A DNA stretch of 64,000 bases, taken from Candidatus Gracilibacteria bacterium CG17_big_fil_post_rev_8_21_14_2_50_48_13 (GTDB lineage: Bacteria; Patescibacteriota; Gracilibacteria; 1-14-2-50-48-13). The translations under genes and the position numbers were made by a program. How positions within the stretch are numbered: position 1 is the first letter of the stretch; every line of letters starts with the position of its first letter. Under the pieces are notes generated by a model. The model ran no database searches. It was given only the letters and a program-made list of their open reading frames with translations, and was not told the DNA's origin. The stretch covers positions 62,001 through 126,000 of the forward strand of contig PFFG01000009.1 of the NCBI GenBank assembly GCA_002783265.1, written 5' to 3'. Below are positions 8,849 through 17,180 of this stretch, in pieces.

Positions 8849-9529
8849 ATGCGTTTTGCGACACCAAGGTTAGAGGGAATTCTGACTGGGCGGTCGAAAC
8901 GATTTTTTGCGCATTGTCTTCTGGAGGGCGAACCGACCTTGGCACATTGTGTGAATACGGGGAGCATGAAGGGCGTACTCTACCCTCCGCAGCGCTGCTT
9001 GCTGAGCCGTGCAACGAATCCCAAGCGAAAACTTGCCTATACCCTGGAAGCGCTTGAAGTGGATGGTGTTTGGGTTGGCGTCAACACGCATCTGACCAAT
9101 ACCATCGCGAGGGAGGCGTTGGAACGTGGACTCGTACCCGGCCTCGAGAAGGCGGTTTTACGAACAGAAGTACCTATTCTCGAAGGGCGCATTGATTTTG
9201 TCGCTGAAGAACCGGGGAAAACCACCTATATTGAAGTAAAGCACGTGTCTCTTGCGGAACATGGTATTGCGCGTTTTCCCGATTCCCCCACGGAGCGTGG
9301 CCAAAAACACCTGCGTGCGCTGCAAAGACTCGCAGGTGAGGGTCACCGGGCAATTATGCTCTACATGACGCAACGAGATGACGTACGCGGTTTTGAAGCG
9401 GCGAGTGATATCGATCCTGTCTATGCCTCTTTACTCGAAGAAGCAAAGCAGAGCGGCGTCGAAATTTACGCTTTCAAATGCACCGTTTCGCCTGATTCCG
9501 TAGAGATTATTCCTTCTTCAATATACTGA
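8849..9529 (+). CDS. sfsA: SfsA family DNA/RNA nuclease-like protein
   Basis: 226 residues, the usual SfsA length. Recognisable blocks are an OB-like N-terminal part (LEGILTGRSKRFFAHC), HCVNTGSMKGVL, VGVNTHLTNTIAREAL, and a PD-(D/E)xK-type nuclease core (EGRIDFVAEEPGKTTYIEVKHVSL) followed by FPDSPTERGQKHL. The E. coli protein was named for stimulating sugar fermentation genes; the core fold suggests nucleic acid binding or cleavage. It is transcribed divergently from the binding-protein gene and overlaps the 3' end of lepA by 23 nt. Its stop is TGA. Confidence 0.93.
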   Translation: MRFATPRLEGILTGRSKRFFAHCLLEGEPTLAHCVNTGSMKGVLYPPQRCLLSRATNPKRKLAYTLEALEVDGVWVGVNTHLTNTIAREALERGLVPGLEKAVLRTEVPILEGRIDFVAEEPGKTTYIEVKHVSLAEHGIARFPDSPTERGQKHLRALQRLAGEGHRAIMLYMTQRDDVRGFEAASDIDPVYASLLEEAKQSGVEIYAFKCTVSPDSVEIIPSSIY

Positions 9530-11345
9530 GGAAGGCCTCTTGTGGGATGCTCACCTTTCCCATCTGTTTCATACGCTTTTTCCCTTCCTTCTGCTTTTTC
9601 AGCAGCTTCATTTTTCGGGAAATATCTCCACCATAGAGTTTAGCCGTCACATCTTTACGCATGGCACTGATGGTTTCGCGGGCTATGACTTTTGCGCCGA
9701 TTGCTGCTTGAATGGCAATCGTAAAAAGTTGCTTTGGGATAAGTTCTTTGAGTTTTGCGCACACAACGCGGCCCTGCGACTCCGCATTTTGGCGATGCAC
9801 AATGAGCGCGAGGGAATCTACCACTTCACCCGCAACCATAACATCCAGCTTCACCAGATCACCGGGCCGGTAATCCAGAAAATCGTAATTCATAGAGGCA
9901 TACCCTGAGGTTGTGCTTTTCAGATGATCGTAGAAATCGACCACAATTTCCATGAGGGGCATGTGATAGCGAAGAAGGACCCGTTCCGGTGTGATATACT
10001 CCATACCGGTTTGCAGGCCGCGATTGCGCTGTGCAAGCTCCATAACACTCCCCACATAACTGTTTGGTGTCACGATTTCAACCGTAACATAGGGTTCGTA
10101 GATTTCGGCAATAATACCGCGATCGGGCATCTGCGCAGGGTTAGTCACCCAGTAAAACCCTTCTTCATCAAACAAATGCGGGTCAGCGCCCTTACGCGTC
10201 ATGAGCTCAAGCTTGTAGGGCACACTGGGCGATGTAACAATCAGATCAAGATTGTATTCACGCTCAAGACGTTCCTGCACAATTTCCATGTGCAGGAGTC
10301 CGAGGAAGCCGCAGCGATACCCGTGGCCGAGGGCGTGGGAATGAGCCACTTCATATTCTAAGGCGCTGTCGCTGAGAATGTATTTTTCCAGAGCGTCCCG
10401 GAGGAGCGGGTAATCCGCAGCGTCGAGAGGGAAAATCGTTGCAAAGACAAAGGGTTTTGCCTTTGCGTAACCCGGAAGCGACTCTGGATGTACTTCCTCT
10501 GGAGGTGTGCCTTTGTTGTGACGCCACACCGTATCGCCCACACGCGCATCTGATGTTGTTTTCAGCCCCGTCACAATGTACCCCGTTTCCCCTTCAGACA
10601 GAGTCGGTGTGGGAAGATATTTTGGAGAAAAACACCCAACTTCCAGCACATCAAAGGAACTGCCACTATTGAGCAGGTGTACCTTGTCTCCACGCTTAAT
10701 GGAACCTTCCATCACACGAACATAGGACACCACACCCCGGTACTGATCGAAGACGGAATCAAAAATCAGCGCCTTCATCTGGTCAGGTTCCTTCCCTTCT
10801 GAAGGACAAGGAAGACGCTCAATAACCGCATCCAACACGGCATCGACATTGGTACCGTTTTTTGCAGAGACATGAATAATCTGATCCGCAGGAATCCCGA
10901 TAATATTCTCAATTTCCTTCGCAACACGTTCCGGATCCGCCGCAGGCAGGTCGATTTTATTGAGTACTGGAATAATCGTCAGATCATGCTCAAGGGCCAT
11001 ATAGAGCGTCGTGAGTGTCTGAGCCTCGATCCCCTGTGACGCATCCACCACCAAGAGAGCGCCGTCCACCGCAGCAAGCGAGCGCGAGACCTCATAGGAG
11101 AAGTCCACATGGCCAGGTGTATCAATCAAATTGAGCTGATGACCTTTCCAGCTCATACGCACGGGCTGAAGTTTGATAGTAATACCGCGCTCTTGCTCGA
11201 TATCCATCGTATCCAGCATTTGGCCACGCTTCATTTCCCGTTTTTCCAGGGTATTCGTCACTTCCAAAAAGCGATCTGCAAGGGTGGATTTCCCGTGATC
11301 GATGTGGGCAATGATACAGAAATTTCGAATATGTTGTCGGTCCAT
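9507..11345 (-). CDS. lepA: Elongation factor 4 (LepA) back-translocating GTPase
   Basis: 612-residue ribosome-associated translational GTPase. G-domain motifs are AHIDHGKST (G1), RGITI (G2), DTPGHVDF (G3), NKID (G4) and SAKNG (G5), followed by EF-G-like domains II, III and V. The LepA-specific C-terminal domain ends with LYGGDISRKMKLLKKQKEGKKRM, the family hallmark. It lies directly downstream of rpsO, separated by a terminator hairpin. Its 3' end overlaps sfsA by 23 nt on the opposite strand. Confidence 0.97.
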   Translation of the reverse strand: MDRQHIRNFCIIAHIDHGKSTLADRFLEVTNTLEKREMKRGQMLDTMDIEQERGITIKLQPVRMSWKGHQLNLIDTPGHVDFSYEVSRSLAAVDGALLVVDASQGIEAQTLTTLYMALEHDLTIIPVLNKIDLPAADPERVAKEIENIIGIPADQIIHVSAKNGTNVDAVLDAVIERLPCPSEGKEPDQMKALIFDSVFDQYRGVVSYVRVMEGSIKRGDKVHLLNSGSSFDVLEVGCFSPKYLPTPTLSEGETGYIVTGLKTTSDARVGDTVWRHNKGTPPEEVHPESLPGYAKAKPFVFATIFPLDAADYPLLRDALEKYILSDSALEYEVAHSHALGHGYRCGFLGLLHMEIVQERLEREYNLDLIVTSPSVPYKLELMTRKGADPHLFDEEGFYWVTNPAQMPDRGIIAEIYEPYVTVEIVTPNSYVGSVMELAQRNRGLQTGMEYITPERVLLRYHMPLMEIVVDFYDHLKSTTSGYASMNYDFLDYRPGDLVKLDVMVAGEVVDSLALIVHRQNAESQGRVVCAKLKELIPKQLFTIAIQAAIGAKVIARETISAMRKDVTAKLYGGDISRKMKLLKKQKEGKKRMKQMGKVSIPQEAFLSILKKE

Positions 11346-11352
11346 AGGCTTG

Positions 11353-11395
11353 AAAAAAGCCTCCCCGTTCTGTGCAATGCGCCGAAGGGGAGGCT
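11353..11395 (-). terminator. Rho-independent terminator after rpsO
   Basis: A 9-bp stem (AGCCTCCCC at 11358-11366 with GGGGAGGCT at 11387-11395) around a 20-nt loop, followed on the minus strand by a run of T. It ends 8 nt before the lepA start, so it may act as an attenuator that leaves some read-through for lepA. Confidence 0.8.
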
Positions 11396-11408
11396 ATGAG
11401 GGAGTAGA

Positions 11409-11675
11409 TTACCCTACGCGAAGTTGAAGCGATTCTACAACAGACTTATATCCTTCTGGATCCTTTGGCTTAATATAGTTGAGGAGTTTGCGACGCTTTC
11501 CTACCATCTTAAAGAGTCCACGACGGCTGTGATCGTCTTTCTTGTGGGTTTTGAGATGCTCCGTAAGGTGCGCAATGCGCTCGGAGAGGATTGCGATTTG
11601 AACAAGGGACGAACCCGTATCTTTCGCGTGTTTCTGGTAGTTCTTCATGAGATCTTTCTTTTCTGACCGCTTCAT
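11409..11675 (-). CDS. rpsO: 30S ribosomal protein S15
   Basis: 88 residues from the ATG at 11675 ([14 protein letters not shown]), the normal S15 length; upstream in-frame residues do not belong to the protein. It binds the central domain of 16S rRNA. Family signatures are [34 protein letters not shown] and RRKLLNYI. It is a monocistronic unit with its own promoter and terminator. The roughly 45-nt leader could host the autoregulatory site known for S15 in other bacteria, but I see no specific structure. Confidence 0.97.
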   Translation of the reverse strand: MKRSEKKDLMKNYQKHAKDTGSSLVQIAILSERIAHLTEHLKTHKKDDHSRRGLFKMVGKRRKLLNYIKPKDPEGYKSVVESLQLRVG

Positions 11676-11726
11676 TTTCTGACGGAAAAAGTGAGTAAAA
11701 CGGAGGGACAAGCCCAATACGGCGTT

Positions 11727-11755
11727 ATTGTAGGAGGCAATGGCTTCCTTTGCAA
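11727..11755 (-). promoter_or_regulatory. Promoter of rpsO
   Basis: On the minus strand, -35 TTGCAA (11750-11755), a 17-nt spacer and -10 TACAAT (11727-11732). The predicted start of transcription is about 45 nt before the rpsO ATG. Confidence 0.65.
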
Positions 11756-11799
11756 GGAAAACTGTGTTTTTATGTCTTTTTTCCGTACCCTCTTCGAAC

Positions 11800-11828
11800 T
11801 TGCATCTCGCGAAAAACAGTTGTAGGAT
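11800..11828 (+). promoter_or_regulatory. Promoter of the 11850 membrane protein gene
   Basis: -35 TTGCAT (11800-11805), a 17-nt spacer and -10 TAGGAT (11823-11828), about 20 nt before the ATG. It is back-to-back with the rpsO promoter. Confidence 0.5.
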
Positions 11829-11849
11829 AGGCGCGCAATTTTTCGAACC

Positions 11850-12845
11850 ATGACGCATCAAGAGATTTTTCGCAAGGCATGGAGTATAGCCCGGCTGCAG
11901 AAGTACAAGAAACTTCTGTGGTTTGGCTTTGTTCCTGCATTTTTGACAACGGTGGTGAGCTCCCTCGTCTATTCGCTCCGCGGATATCAGTATTGGGTCG
12001 AGCTCTTTATGGGAGAAAATATTCTCAATGTTGCGGGCACCTTTGGTTCTACGTTTTTTAGTTCGCTTGCTGGGCAACCCCTACTAATGCTGCTGATGAT
12101 CGTTTTCATCGCACTGTTTGCTGCCTGCTACATGCTGCTCCCCATATTTTTGCACGGAGGTATGATAAAGCTGACGGAACAAGCCATTTTAGGGGAGCCT
12201 ATTCGCATTCGCATGGGGCTTTTGTATAGCTCCCAACACTTTCTGCGACTTTTTGAGGCGGATGCGATAACCTACCCTTTTCGCCTTTCCCTGGTGTTTA
12301 TGATTTACTGGGCGGTGCGCACCTTTGCACCGGAGCTGCTTGTTTTGGTTCTCTTCCCTCTTGGATGCTGGTTTCTTGTGAGCATTCTGATGAATGTGAT
12401 GCTGCTGTTTACGGATTATTTTATTGTTTTGAAGGAAGAACATATTTTTCCGAGCTTCATGACCAGTATGCAGACTGTGTTTCTCAATATTGAGGAAGTA
12501 CTCAGCATGCTGATGATCCTGATTTTGATTGCACTGCGCGTTTTGCTCAATACGGCCATTGCCATCGGCGTGCCACTCCTGGTTATGTATGTGTTTAGCT
12601 GGTTTACCTCGTCGCTCCTGGTTTCTCTCGCGTGGCCTGTGGCGATTCTTATCGGAATAGCATCTCTCACGATGCTTTCGTACATTAACGCAATTTTTTC
12701 TGTGTTTTTGACGGCGGCATGGACTCTGATGTTCATGAAGTACACAGGAACACTGCCGGTCGAGGAAAGTACTGAGGAGGTATCACCGAGCATGACGGAT
12801 ACTCCCGATAGGCAAAGCCAGCAGCTCCCCTTGCTTGCAGAGTAA
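11850..12845 (+). CDS. Polytopic membrane protein of unknown function
   Basis: 331 residues. About six hydrophobic segments can be read: roughly 24-44, 72-100 ([23 protein letters not shown]), 140-190, 215-240, 250-280 and 275-295. The soluble tail is rich in Glu/Ser/Thr. The short Arg/Lys N-terminus ([27 protein letters not shown]) resembles proteins of the DUF7544 / glycerophosphodiester-phosphodiesterase membrane-domain type seen in many bacteria, but I cannot assign a function. It stands alone between rpsO (divergent) and tRNA-Glu (same strand). Confidence 0.8.
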   Translation: MTHQEIFRKAWSIARLQKYKKLLWFGFVPAFLTTVVSSLVYSLRGYQYWVELFMGENILNVAGTFGSTFFSSLAGQPLLMLLMIVFIALFAACYMLLPIFLHGGMIKLTEQAILGEPIRIRMGLLYSSQHFLRLFEADAITYPFRLSLVFMIYWAVRTFAPELLVLVLFPLGCWFLVSILMNVMLLFTDYFIVLKEEHIFPSFMTSMQTVFLNIEEVLSMLMILILIALRVLLNTAIAIGVPLLVMYVFSWFTSSLLVSLAWPVAILIGIASLTMLSYINAIFSVFLTAAWTLMFMKYTGTLPVEESTEEVSPSMTDTPDRQSQQLPLLAE

Positions 12846-12851
12846 AAACCC

Positions 12852-12879
12852 TTGCCACGGCACCAAAAATTTGTAGAGT
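12852..12879 (+). promoter_or_regulatory. Promoter of tRNA-Glu
   Basis: -35 TTGCCA (12852-12857), a 16-nt spacer and -10 TAGAGT (12874-12879), 13 nt before the mature tRNA 5' end. Confidence 0.5.
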
Positions 12880-12892
12880 GGTGAAGCAAAAT

Positions 12893-12967
12893 GGCCCTAT
12901 CGTCTAATGGTTAGGACTTCGCCCTCTCACGGCGGCAATCGGGGTTCGAATCCCCGTAGGGTCACCA
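12893..12967 (+). tRNA. tRNA-Glu (CTC)
   Basis: Complete cloverleaf: acceptor GGCCCTA pairs with TAGGGTC (one G-T), the D-arm contains TAATGGTTAGGA, and the anticodon stem TCGCC/GGCGG carries loop CTCTCAC with anticodon CTC. The T-arm is GGGG-TTCGAAT-CCCC. CCA is encoded (12965-12967). Confidence 0.95.
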
Positions 12968-13049
12968 AAGATTCATCAAAGCACGCAGCATCAACAGCCC
13001 GCGCTCTTTCATCAATGCTCCGTACCTACGGGGATTCGAAACCAGCGCA

Positions 13050-13077
13050 GGGGAAAGCACCATAATGTGCTTTCCCC
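13050..13077. repeat. Perfect 11-bp inverted repeat (hairpin)
   Basis: GGGGAAAGCAC (13050-13060) and GTGCTTTCCCC (13067-13077) flank the 6-nt loop CATAAT. No T-tract follows on either strand, so it is not a standard intrinsic terminator. Confidence 0.8.
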
Positions 13078-13091
13078 AAGCCTTCGGGGCT

Positions 13092-13170
13092 CCGCCGCAG
13101 GTGAGATGAGCGGCGAACGCTCAGTGAGCCAGCGAATCCACCGTGAGGTGGGCGAATCCCCCTATAGGTA
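13092..13170. repeat. Degenerate tandem repeat, unit about 20 bp
   Basis: The core GCGAAYSC recurs at 13113, 13132 and 13152, a spacing of 19 and 20 nt, with GTGAG-like sequence after the first two cores. A weaker related unit precedes them. Four units at most, too degenerate to be a CRISPR array. Confidence 0.45.
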
Positions 13171-13177
13171 TATTCCC

Positions 13178-13498
13178 CTACAAAACGGCCATATCTTCCG
13201 CAGCTGCACGCAGCACGATTTCAATTCCAAACCGACAAAGTGCCTCCCAAAGCGTAATGGGGTCGACAAGCCTTCCCTCTACTGCCCCAGGATAATTGCG
13301 CAGCAGCCACCCTGCAGTGCGATCGACACAAAAAGGTTTCTCCTGTCCTGATAAAAGATGTTGAATTTGCTCTCTTGTGGGACGAGCAAACTTCCCAATT
13401 TTCTTTTCCACATAGGAAGGGCAAAGAAAAGCATGGAGCAGGGTTGGATTTTCTTCAAACTTCTGGAGGACATCCTCATGTATTTCTCGATTCATCAT
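13178..13498 (-). CDS. Hypothetical 106-residue protein
   Basis: No family recognised. The ATG at 13498 (MMNREIHEDVLQKFEE) has GGA 5 nt upstream; a TTG at 13507 directly abutting the previous stop is an alternative. The product is soluble with mixed charge and contains FLCPSYVEKKIGKFARPTRE and DPITLWEALCRFGIEIVLRAAAEDM. It is the last gene of a leftward unit after the large GT-C-like membrane protein, about 10 nt apart, suggesting co-translation and perhaps a related task. Confidence 0.65.
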   Translation of the reverse strand: MMNREIHEDVLQKFEENPTLLHAFLCPSYVEKKIGKFARPTREQIQHLLSGQEKPFCVDRTAGWLLRNYPGAVEGRLVDPITLWEALCRFGIEIVLRAAAEDMAVL

Positions 13499-13507
13499 AG
13501 TATCCAA

Positions 13508-16402
13508 TTAGGGCAAAATCTTCCAAATAATAAATCCAGAGGCACGCATCACCTCCTCGAGTCGTGGGTTTCCACCTTCTCGAAATACTCGTTCACCTCG
13601 TTCATCCATGGGCGCCGTAGCTTCTGGCGCTTCCCCATTGACCATATTCTGAAATATATCGACTTTTTTCGTGAGGGTTTTTTTCGTTGTTTTATCGATA
13701 GAATCCGTCCCTAAGTCAAAGACAATATAGCGAAATCCCGCATCATACAGCATTCCCGCATAGTATGCAGCGTCGCCTCGCGGAAGATAGGTCGCAAGAA
13801 ACTGATCCAGCTGGTTATCTGAGGCCACACGTGTATCGTTTGAGGCGATAAAGTACGGTAGAAGCGTTCCAATACGAACAATTTTGCTTTCTGTCTCTGT
13901 ATTCAGGAGCTTAGAAGCCGCATAGTACTCTGCATTGAAAAATTTCAGACCTGCATCCTGGCTGAGTACACCTGCTTTAAAGAGTAAGAAGTGACGGGAA
14001 TCAAAGGCCTGAGCAGGTTTCAACATGGATACCACGGAAGCTCCGGACCGTTCGAAGGTCTTTATGGTCGTCTCTGACGTCGTGAGTTTGTAGGAAAGCA
14101 TAGGCAGGATCCAAAGCAGCACAATCGCTACGATAAAAAACTGATATTGTCGTGGGCGCTCTTCTTCACGCAGCCGTGAAAGCACGTACCCTCCGCCCAT
14201 CAGTACACCGATAAATCCAACAATACCATACCAGAGAACGCCACTGGCTGCGTACATCCAGAGGAATCCATAGAGCATTGTCACCAACGTCAGGTGCAGA
14301 ATCATGGGAGCATGACGAAGGTCCTTTTGCTCTTCCAGAAGATGCCCGCGTGCTATGGCATAGAGTATGCCTATACCAGAGAGAAGAGTCAGCGTATGCG
14401 TTATAGGCGCGGGTGTCTGTACATTCACCAAGATAGAGGTCAGAAACCACAAGAAGATCGCTCCATATATAGTGACAACCCACGCATCCGTGATGAATTT
14501 TGCACGTGCAACCACGTAGGCCAGCAAGGCAAAACACAAGGCCAGGAACACCCACCCCATGGCAACATAATCACCACCGACATTCACACTGAAGGTCGCA
14601 TCCAGTGGCAAAGACATATAATGCATGAGACCCGTGTCAAACCCTGCATACCGACCAAGCTCCTCCGTTACCGTACCTCCCTGCTCTTCGAGCGTCGATT
14701 TGAGAGCCGTTGATTCTGCGAGAGATGCACCCGTTGCGGTAGAAACAGCCGAATCTACCGGAAGTCGGGGACTTTGCATCTGACTAAAGAGCAACATCTG
14801 CACAGAAAGCGGAGCACATTGTGGCGTACACCAGGACCTGAGATTGAAGACCATCCATGGACTAAAGGCGAGGAGAAAGCCAAAAGCCATGGTCAGAAAC
14901 CATCCCAGAAGACGTGAAAAATGCTCGACACTTTTTCTCGCAAAAAACACAGAAGCGACGGATCCCAGAGCGGTCACTATCAGAAGGATCGTTCGCACTA
15001 TAACTGGAACCTCCAGACCACCCATGGCAAAAACATTCCCCAAGAGCAGAACAAATACTCCGCCCAAAATACCCGCACTTGCCCCCCAGCCTCCTGCAAA
15101 ACGTAACAGCAAAAAGACAACAAGCATCACCAGCGCCAAAATTGCGGTCATTTTTACACCAAAGGCAACGCCAAGCATAAGCCCTATCGTGAGAAACCGT
15201 GCTGGTGTGCGAAGATTTTCATGCTTCCACAGCTGTATACAGAGAAGCAGTGCACCTCCAACAAGAAACAGGAGCCCTAAATCCACTTTCATATCTTCTG
15301 AAAGTTGGAAAATGACAAAGGGTGAGACGGCAAAAGTCGTTGTCAGCAGCAGTGGAATACCTCCTTCATGCTTTGGCAGAACTTCCCGCACAAGTATGTA
15401 AAGCATCCAAAAAGCGCAGATCCCGCCCAGAAAGGAGAGCAACATCGCAACATAGGGTGTATTCCAGAGGACAAAACCAAGGGACATCACCAGCCCCCAG
15501 TTATAAGAGCCAAACCCACCAATAAGGGAACCGTGCTGTGCTAAAAGCGACGGAACATTCATGTAAACGCCAATATCATCCCACCCAATGGGAATAGGGC
15601 GAAGTACATGGAGAAAAGAAGCCGCCGTAACCACCATAAACACCGTCGCAAAGATGGGGCCAAGGTATACGTCGCGGCGAGCCCAAGTAAGCGTTAGAGG
15701 TGTTGTCAGGAGGTGAAAAATAGCCTTTCCTTCGCGAAACAGACCGATAGCACAACCTATGAGTAGAATCGGCCACAACAGACCTGGGATAAACTGACCA
15801 AAAAGAGCAGCAAGAAGAAGAACCAAAATCAACACAGCTGCCCCCAGAGCAAGCTGCACAAACAATTTTGTACTTGCGAGATCACTCTCCCCCATAAATA
15901 GTTTCGCAGGATAGGAACCAAACCCAATCATAGCGAGCACGACAAGAAGGAGCGCACCAAGTCCAAAGACGACTTTACCAAGCAAATGGCCAAACATGGA
16001 AAACCCTGAAACCAACACAGGATCTGTCAGGGAAAATTCACGCATCATCACGTCAATTTTTTGCTCTGCAGTCATGGGTAAATGACCAAAGTCCCACACA
16101 TCACCAAAGGCTACGAGCCCCATAAGCAGAACAAGCACGACCCAAAAGAAACCAACGGTTAGGGGACGAATCTTCAATGGAAGATCATCGCCTCGAAAGA
16201 TGAGGACCGTCATCCAAATCGCAGCAAATACCAAAGTCATAACCATTATGGCCGCTGCACCAGGAGAAATGGCCAAAAATCGGTCCCAGACTGGCAAAGC
16301 CGTCGGTAAAATCTGCACACTCAAATGGCGCACCCAGAAAAGGCCAATACAGAGTAACGTGGGGATCCAAAGTCCGAGGGAAAAAAGAAGAGGTCGTTTC
16401 AT
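13508..16402 (-). CDS. Large polytopic membrane protein, probable GT-C type glycosyltransferase
   Basis: About 964 residues from the ATG at 16402 (MKRPLLFSLGLW); an upstream in-frame extension would overlap the divergent GT2 gene and is rejected. More than a dozen hydrophobic segments span roughly residues 5-810, then a soluble domain of about 160 residues ends the protein. The loop RPIPIGWDDIGVYMNVPSLL places an acidic pair (Asp275-Asp276) in an external loop after a membrane segment, the layout of GT-C enzymes of the PMT/ArnT (GT39/GT83) type that use polyprenyl-phosphate sugars. The adjacent divergent GT2/DUF2304 pair fits as donor supply. Exact substrate unknown; the enzymatic role is inference from topology and context. 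Confidence 0.65.
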   Translation of the reverse strand: MKRPLLFSLGLWIPTLLCIGLFWVRHLSVQILPTALPVWDRFLAISPGAAAIMVMTLVFAAIWMTVLIFRGDDLPLKIRPLTVGFFWVVLVLLMGLVAFGDVWDFGHLPMTAEQKIDVMMREFSLTDPVLVSGFSMFGHLLGKVVFGLGALLLVVLAMIGFGSYPAKLFMGESDLASTKLFVQLALGAAVLILVLLLAALFGQFIPGLLWPILLIGCAIGLFREGKAIFHLLTTPLTLTWARRDVYLGPIFATVFMVVTAASFLHVLRPIPIGWDDIGVYMNVPSLLAQHGSLIGGFGSYNWGLVMSLGFVLWNTPYVAMLLSFLGGICAFWMLYILVREVLPKHEGGIPLLLTTTFAVSPFVIFQLSEDMKVDLGLLFLVGGALLLCIQLWKHENLRTPARFLTIGLMLGVAFGVKMTAILALVMLVVFLLLRFAGGWGASAGILGGVFVLLLGNVFAMGGLEVPVIVRTILLIVTALGSVASVFFARKSVEHFSRLLGWFLTMAFGFLLAFSPWMVFNLRSWCTPQCAPLSVQMLLFSQMQSPRLPVDSAVSTATGASLAESTALKSTLEEQGGTVTEELGRYAGFDTGLMHYMSLPLDATFSVNVGGDYVAMGWVFLALCFALLAYVVARAKFITDAWVVTIYGAIFLWFLTSILVNVQTPAPITHTLTLLSGIGILYAIARGHLLEEQKDLRHAPMILHLTLVTMLYGFLWMYAASGVLWYGIVGFIGVLMGGGYVLSRLREEERPRQYQFFIVAIVLLWILPMLSYKLTTSETTIKTFERSGASVVSMLKPAQAFDSRHFLLFKAGVLSQDAGLKFFNAEYYAASKLLNTETESKIVRIGTLLPYFIASNDTRVASDNQLDQFLATYLPRGDAAYYAGMLYDAGFRYIVFDLGTDSIDKTTKKTLTKKVDIFQNMVNGEAPEATAPMDERGERVFREGGNPRLEEVMRASGFIIWKILP

Positions 16403-16491
16403 AACAACATAAATAGACAGAGTGCGGGAGCCAGTATAGAATGCAGCCACGCATACGTAAAGCGAAGCTCGCCCCCTCTTGTTGGAGAAAT

Positions 16492-17175
16492 ATGACAACA
16501 CATCCTTCTATTCTTGTACTGGTTCCTGTTTACAATGAAGCAGCGCATATTCTTGCTGTGGCCAAAGCGCTTAAGGAGGCAGGATTTCGAGATATGCTTT
16601 TTATTAACGACGGATCAACAGATGGAACCCGGGCGCTCCTAGAGGAGCACGAAATTCCCGCTTTGCACCATATGATCAATCGTGGGCAAGGTGCTGCGAT
16701 ACAAACCGGTTTCGATTATGCCAAAACGGGTAAATGGGACGCGGTTGTTACTATGGATGGTGATGAGCAATGTGATGCGGGAGATATTTCTGCCCTTGCG
16801 CAGCCAATTCTTGATGAGCGCGCAGATATGGTTGTCGGCAACCGGTTTCGCCATCAAAATCACGTTCCCTTTCGTAGGCGTGTCTACAATTTTATGGGCA
16901 GTGTCATTACATGGCTACTCTCGGGCAAGTTCCTCCTCGATACGCAATCAGGCATGCGTGCGTACTCCATGAAGGCTGTGCATACAATAGAAATTGAGGC
17001 CAACGGCTATGAGTTCTGCAGTGATATTATTCGTCAGGCGGGATATGCGAAACTGCGCATTGCAGAGGTACCAATCCGTGTCTATTACACGCAAGCGAGC
17101 ATGCGCAAGGGCCAGAGCTTTGCCACAGGCCTGAACACGGTCACAAAACTTATTTTACGCAGTATAATGCGCTAG
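16492..17175 (+). CDS. GT2 glycosyltransferase, polyprenyl-phosphate mannose/glucose synthase-like (DPM1 family)
   Basis: 227 residues from the ATG at 16492, which has GGAG 6 nt upstream; an in-frame upstream extension is rejected. GT-A fold motifs are LVLVPVYNEAAHI, FINDGSTDGTRALL, the donor loop NRGQGAAIQTGFDYA, the metal-binding TMDGDEQCDAGD (DxD-like) and the acceptor region VGNRFRHQNHVPFRRRVYNFMGS, DTQSGMRAYS. Family members transfer a sugar from a nucleotide donor to a polyprenyl phosphate at the cytoplasmic face. It lacks C-terminal membrane segments; the following DUF2304 protein, 5 nt downstream, likely supplies them. Confidence 0.9.
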   Translation: MTTHPSILVLVPVYNEAAHILAVAKALKEAGFRDMLFINDGSTDGTRALLEEHEIPALHHMINRGQGAAIQTGFDYAKTGKWDAVVTMDGDEQCDAGDISALAQPILDERADMVVGNRFRHQNHVPFRRRVYNFMGSVITWLLSGKFLLDTQSGMRAYSMKAVHTIEIEANGYEFCSDIIRQAGYAKLRIAEVPIRVYYTQASMRKGQSFATGLNTVTKLILRSIMR

Positions 17176-17180
17176 ATTTT

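Larger units (their letters stand above)
12968..13177. other. Non-coding structured intergenic region after tRNA-Glu
   Basis: About 210 nt without a credible gene. It contains a 16-nt inverted copy of the tRNA T-arm/acceptor (13025-13040 against 12945-12960), a perfect 11-bp hairpin (13050-13077), a small hairpin around TTCGG, a CCACC-GTGA-GGTGG hairpin (13138-13151) and degenerate 20-bp repeats. It could encode a structured RNA or be a dispersed repeat element; the sequence alone does not decide. Confidence 0.6.

Noticed and set aside
9527-9529. UGA recoding to glycine (Gracilibacteria/Absconditabacteria code)
   Set aside because: TGA ends sfsA and ordinary genes carry no in-frame TGA, so the standard bacterial code applies.
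11676-12077. N-terminal extension of rpsO
   Set aside because: The in-frame codons upstream of 11675 overlap the rpsO promoter and the divergent gene; S15 normally starts at MKRS-like sequence and is 88-89 residues.
12945-13040. attL/attR pair of an integrated element at tRNA-Glu
   Set aside because: The repeats are inverted and less than 100 nt apart, with no integrase or cargo between them.
13050-13077. Hairpin as tRNA-Glu terminator
   Set aside because: No T-tract on either strand, so not a standard intrinsic terminator.
13092-13170. Possible CRISPR array after tRNA-Glu
   Set aside because: Units are about 20 bp, degenerate and abutting, without spacers; no cas genes are present.
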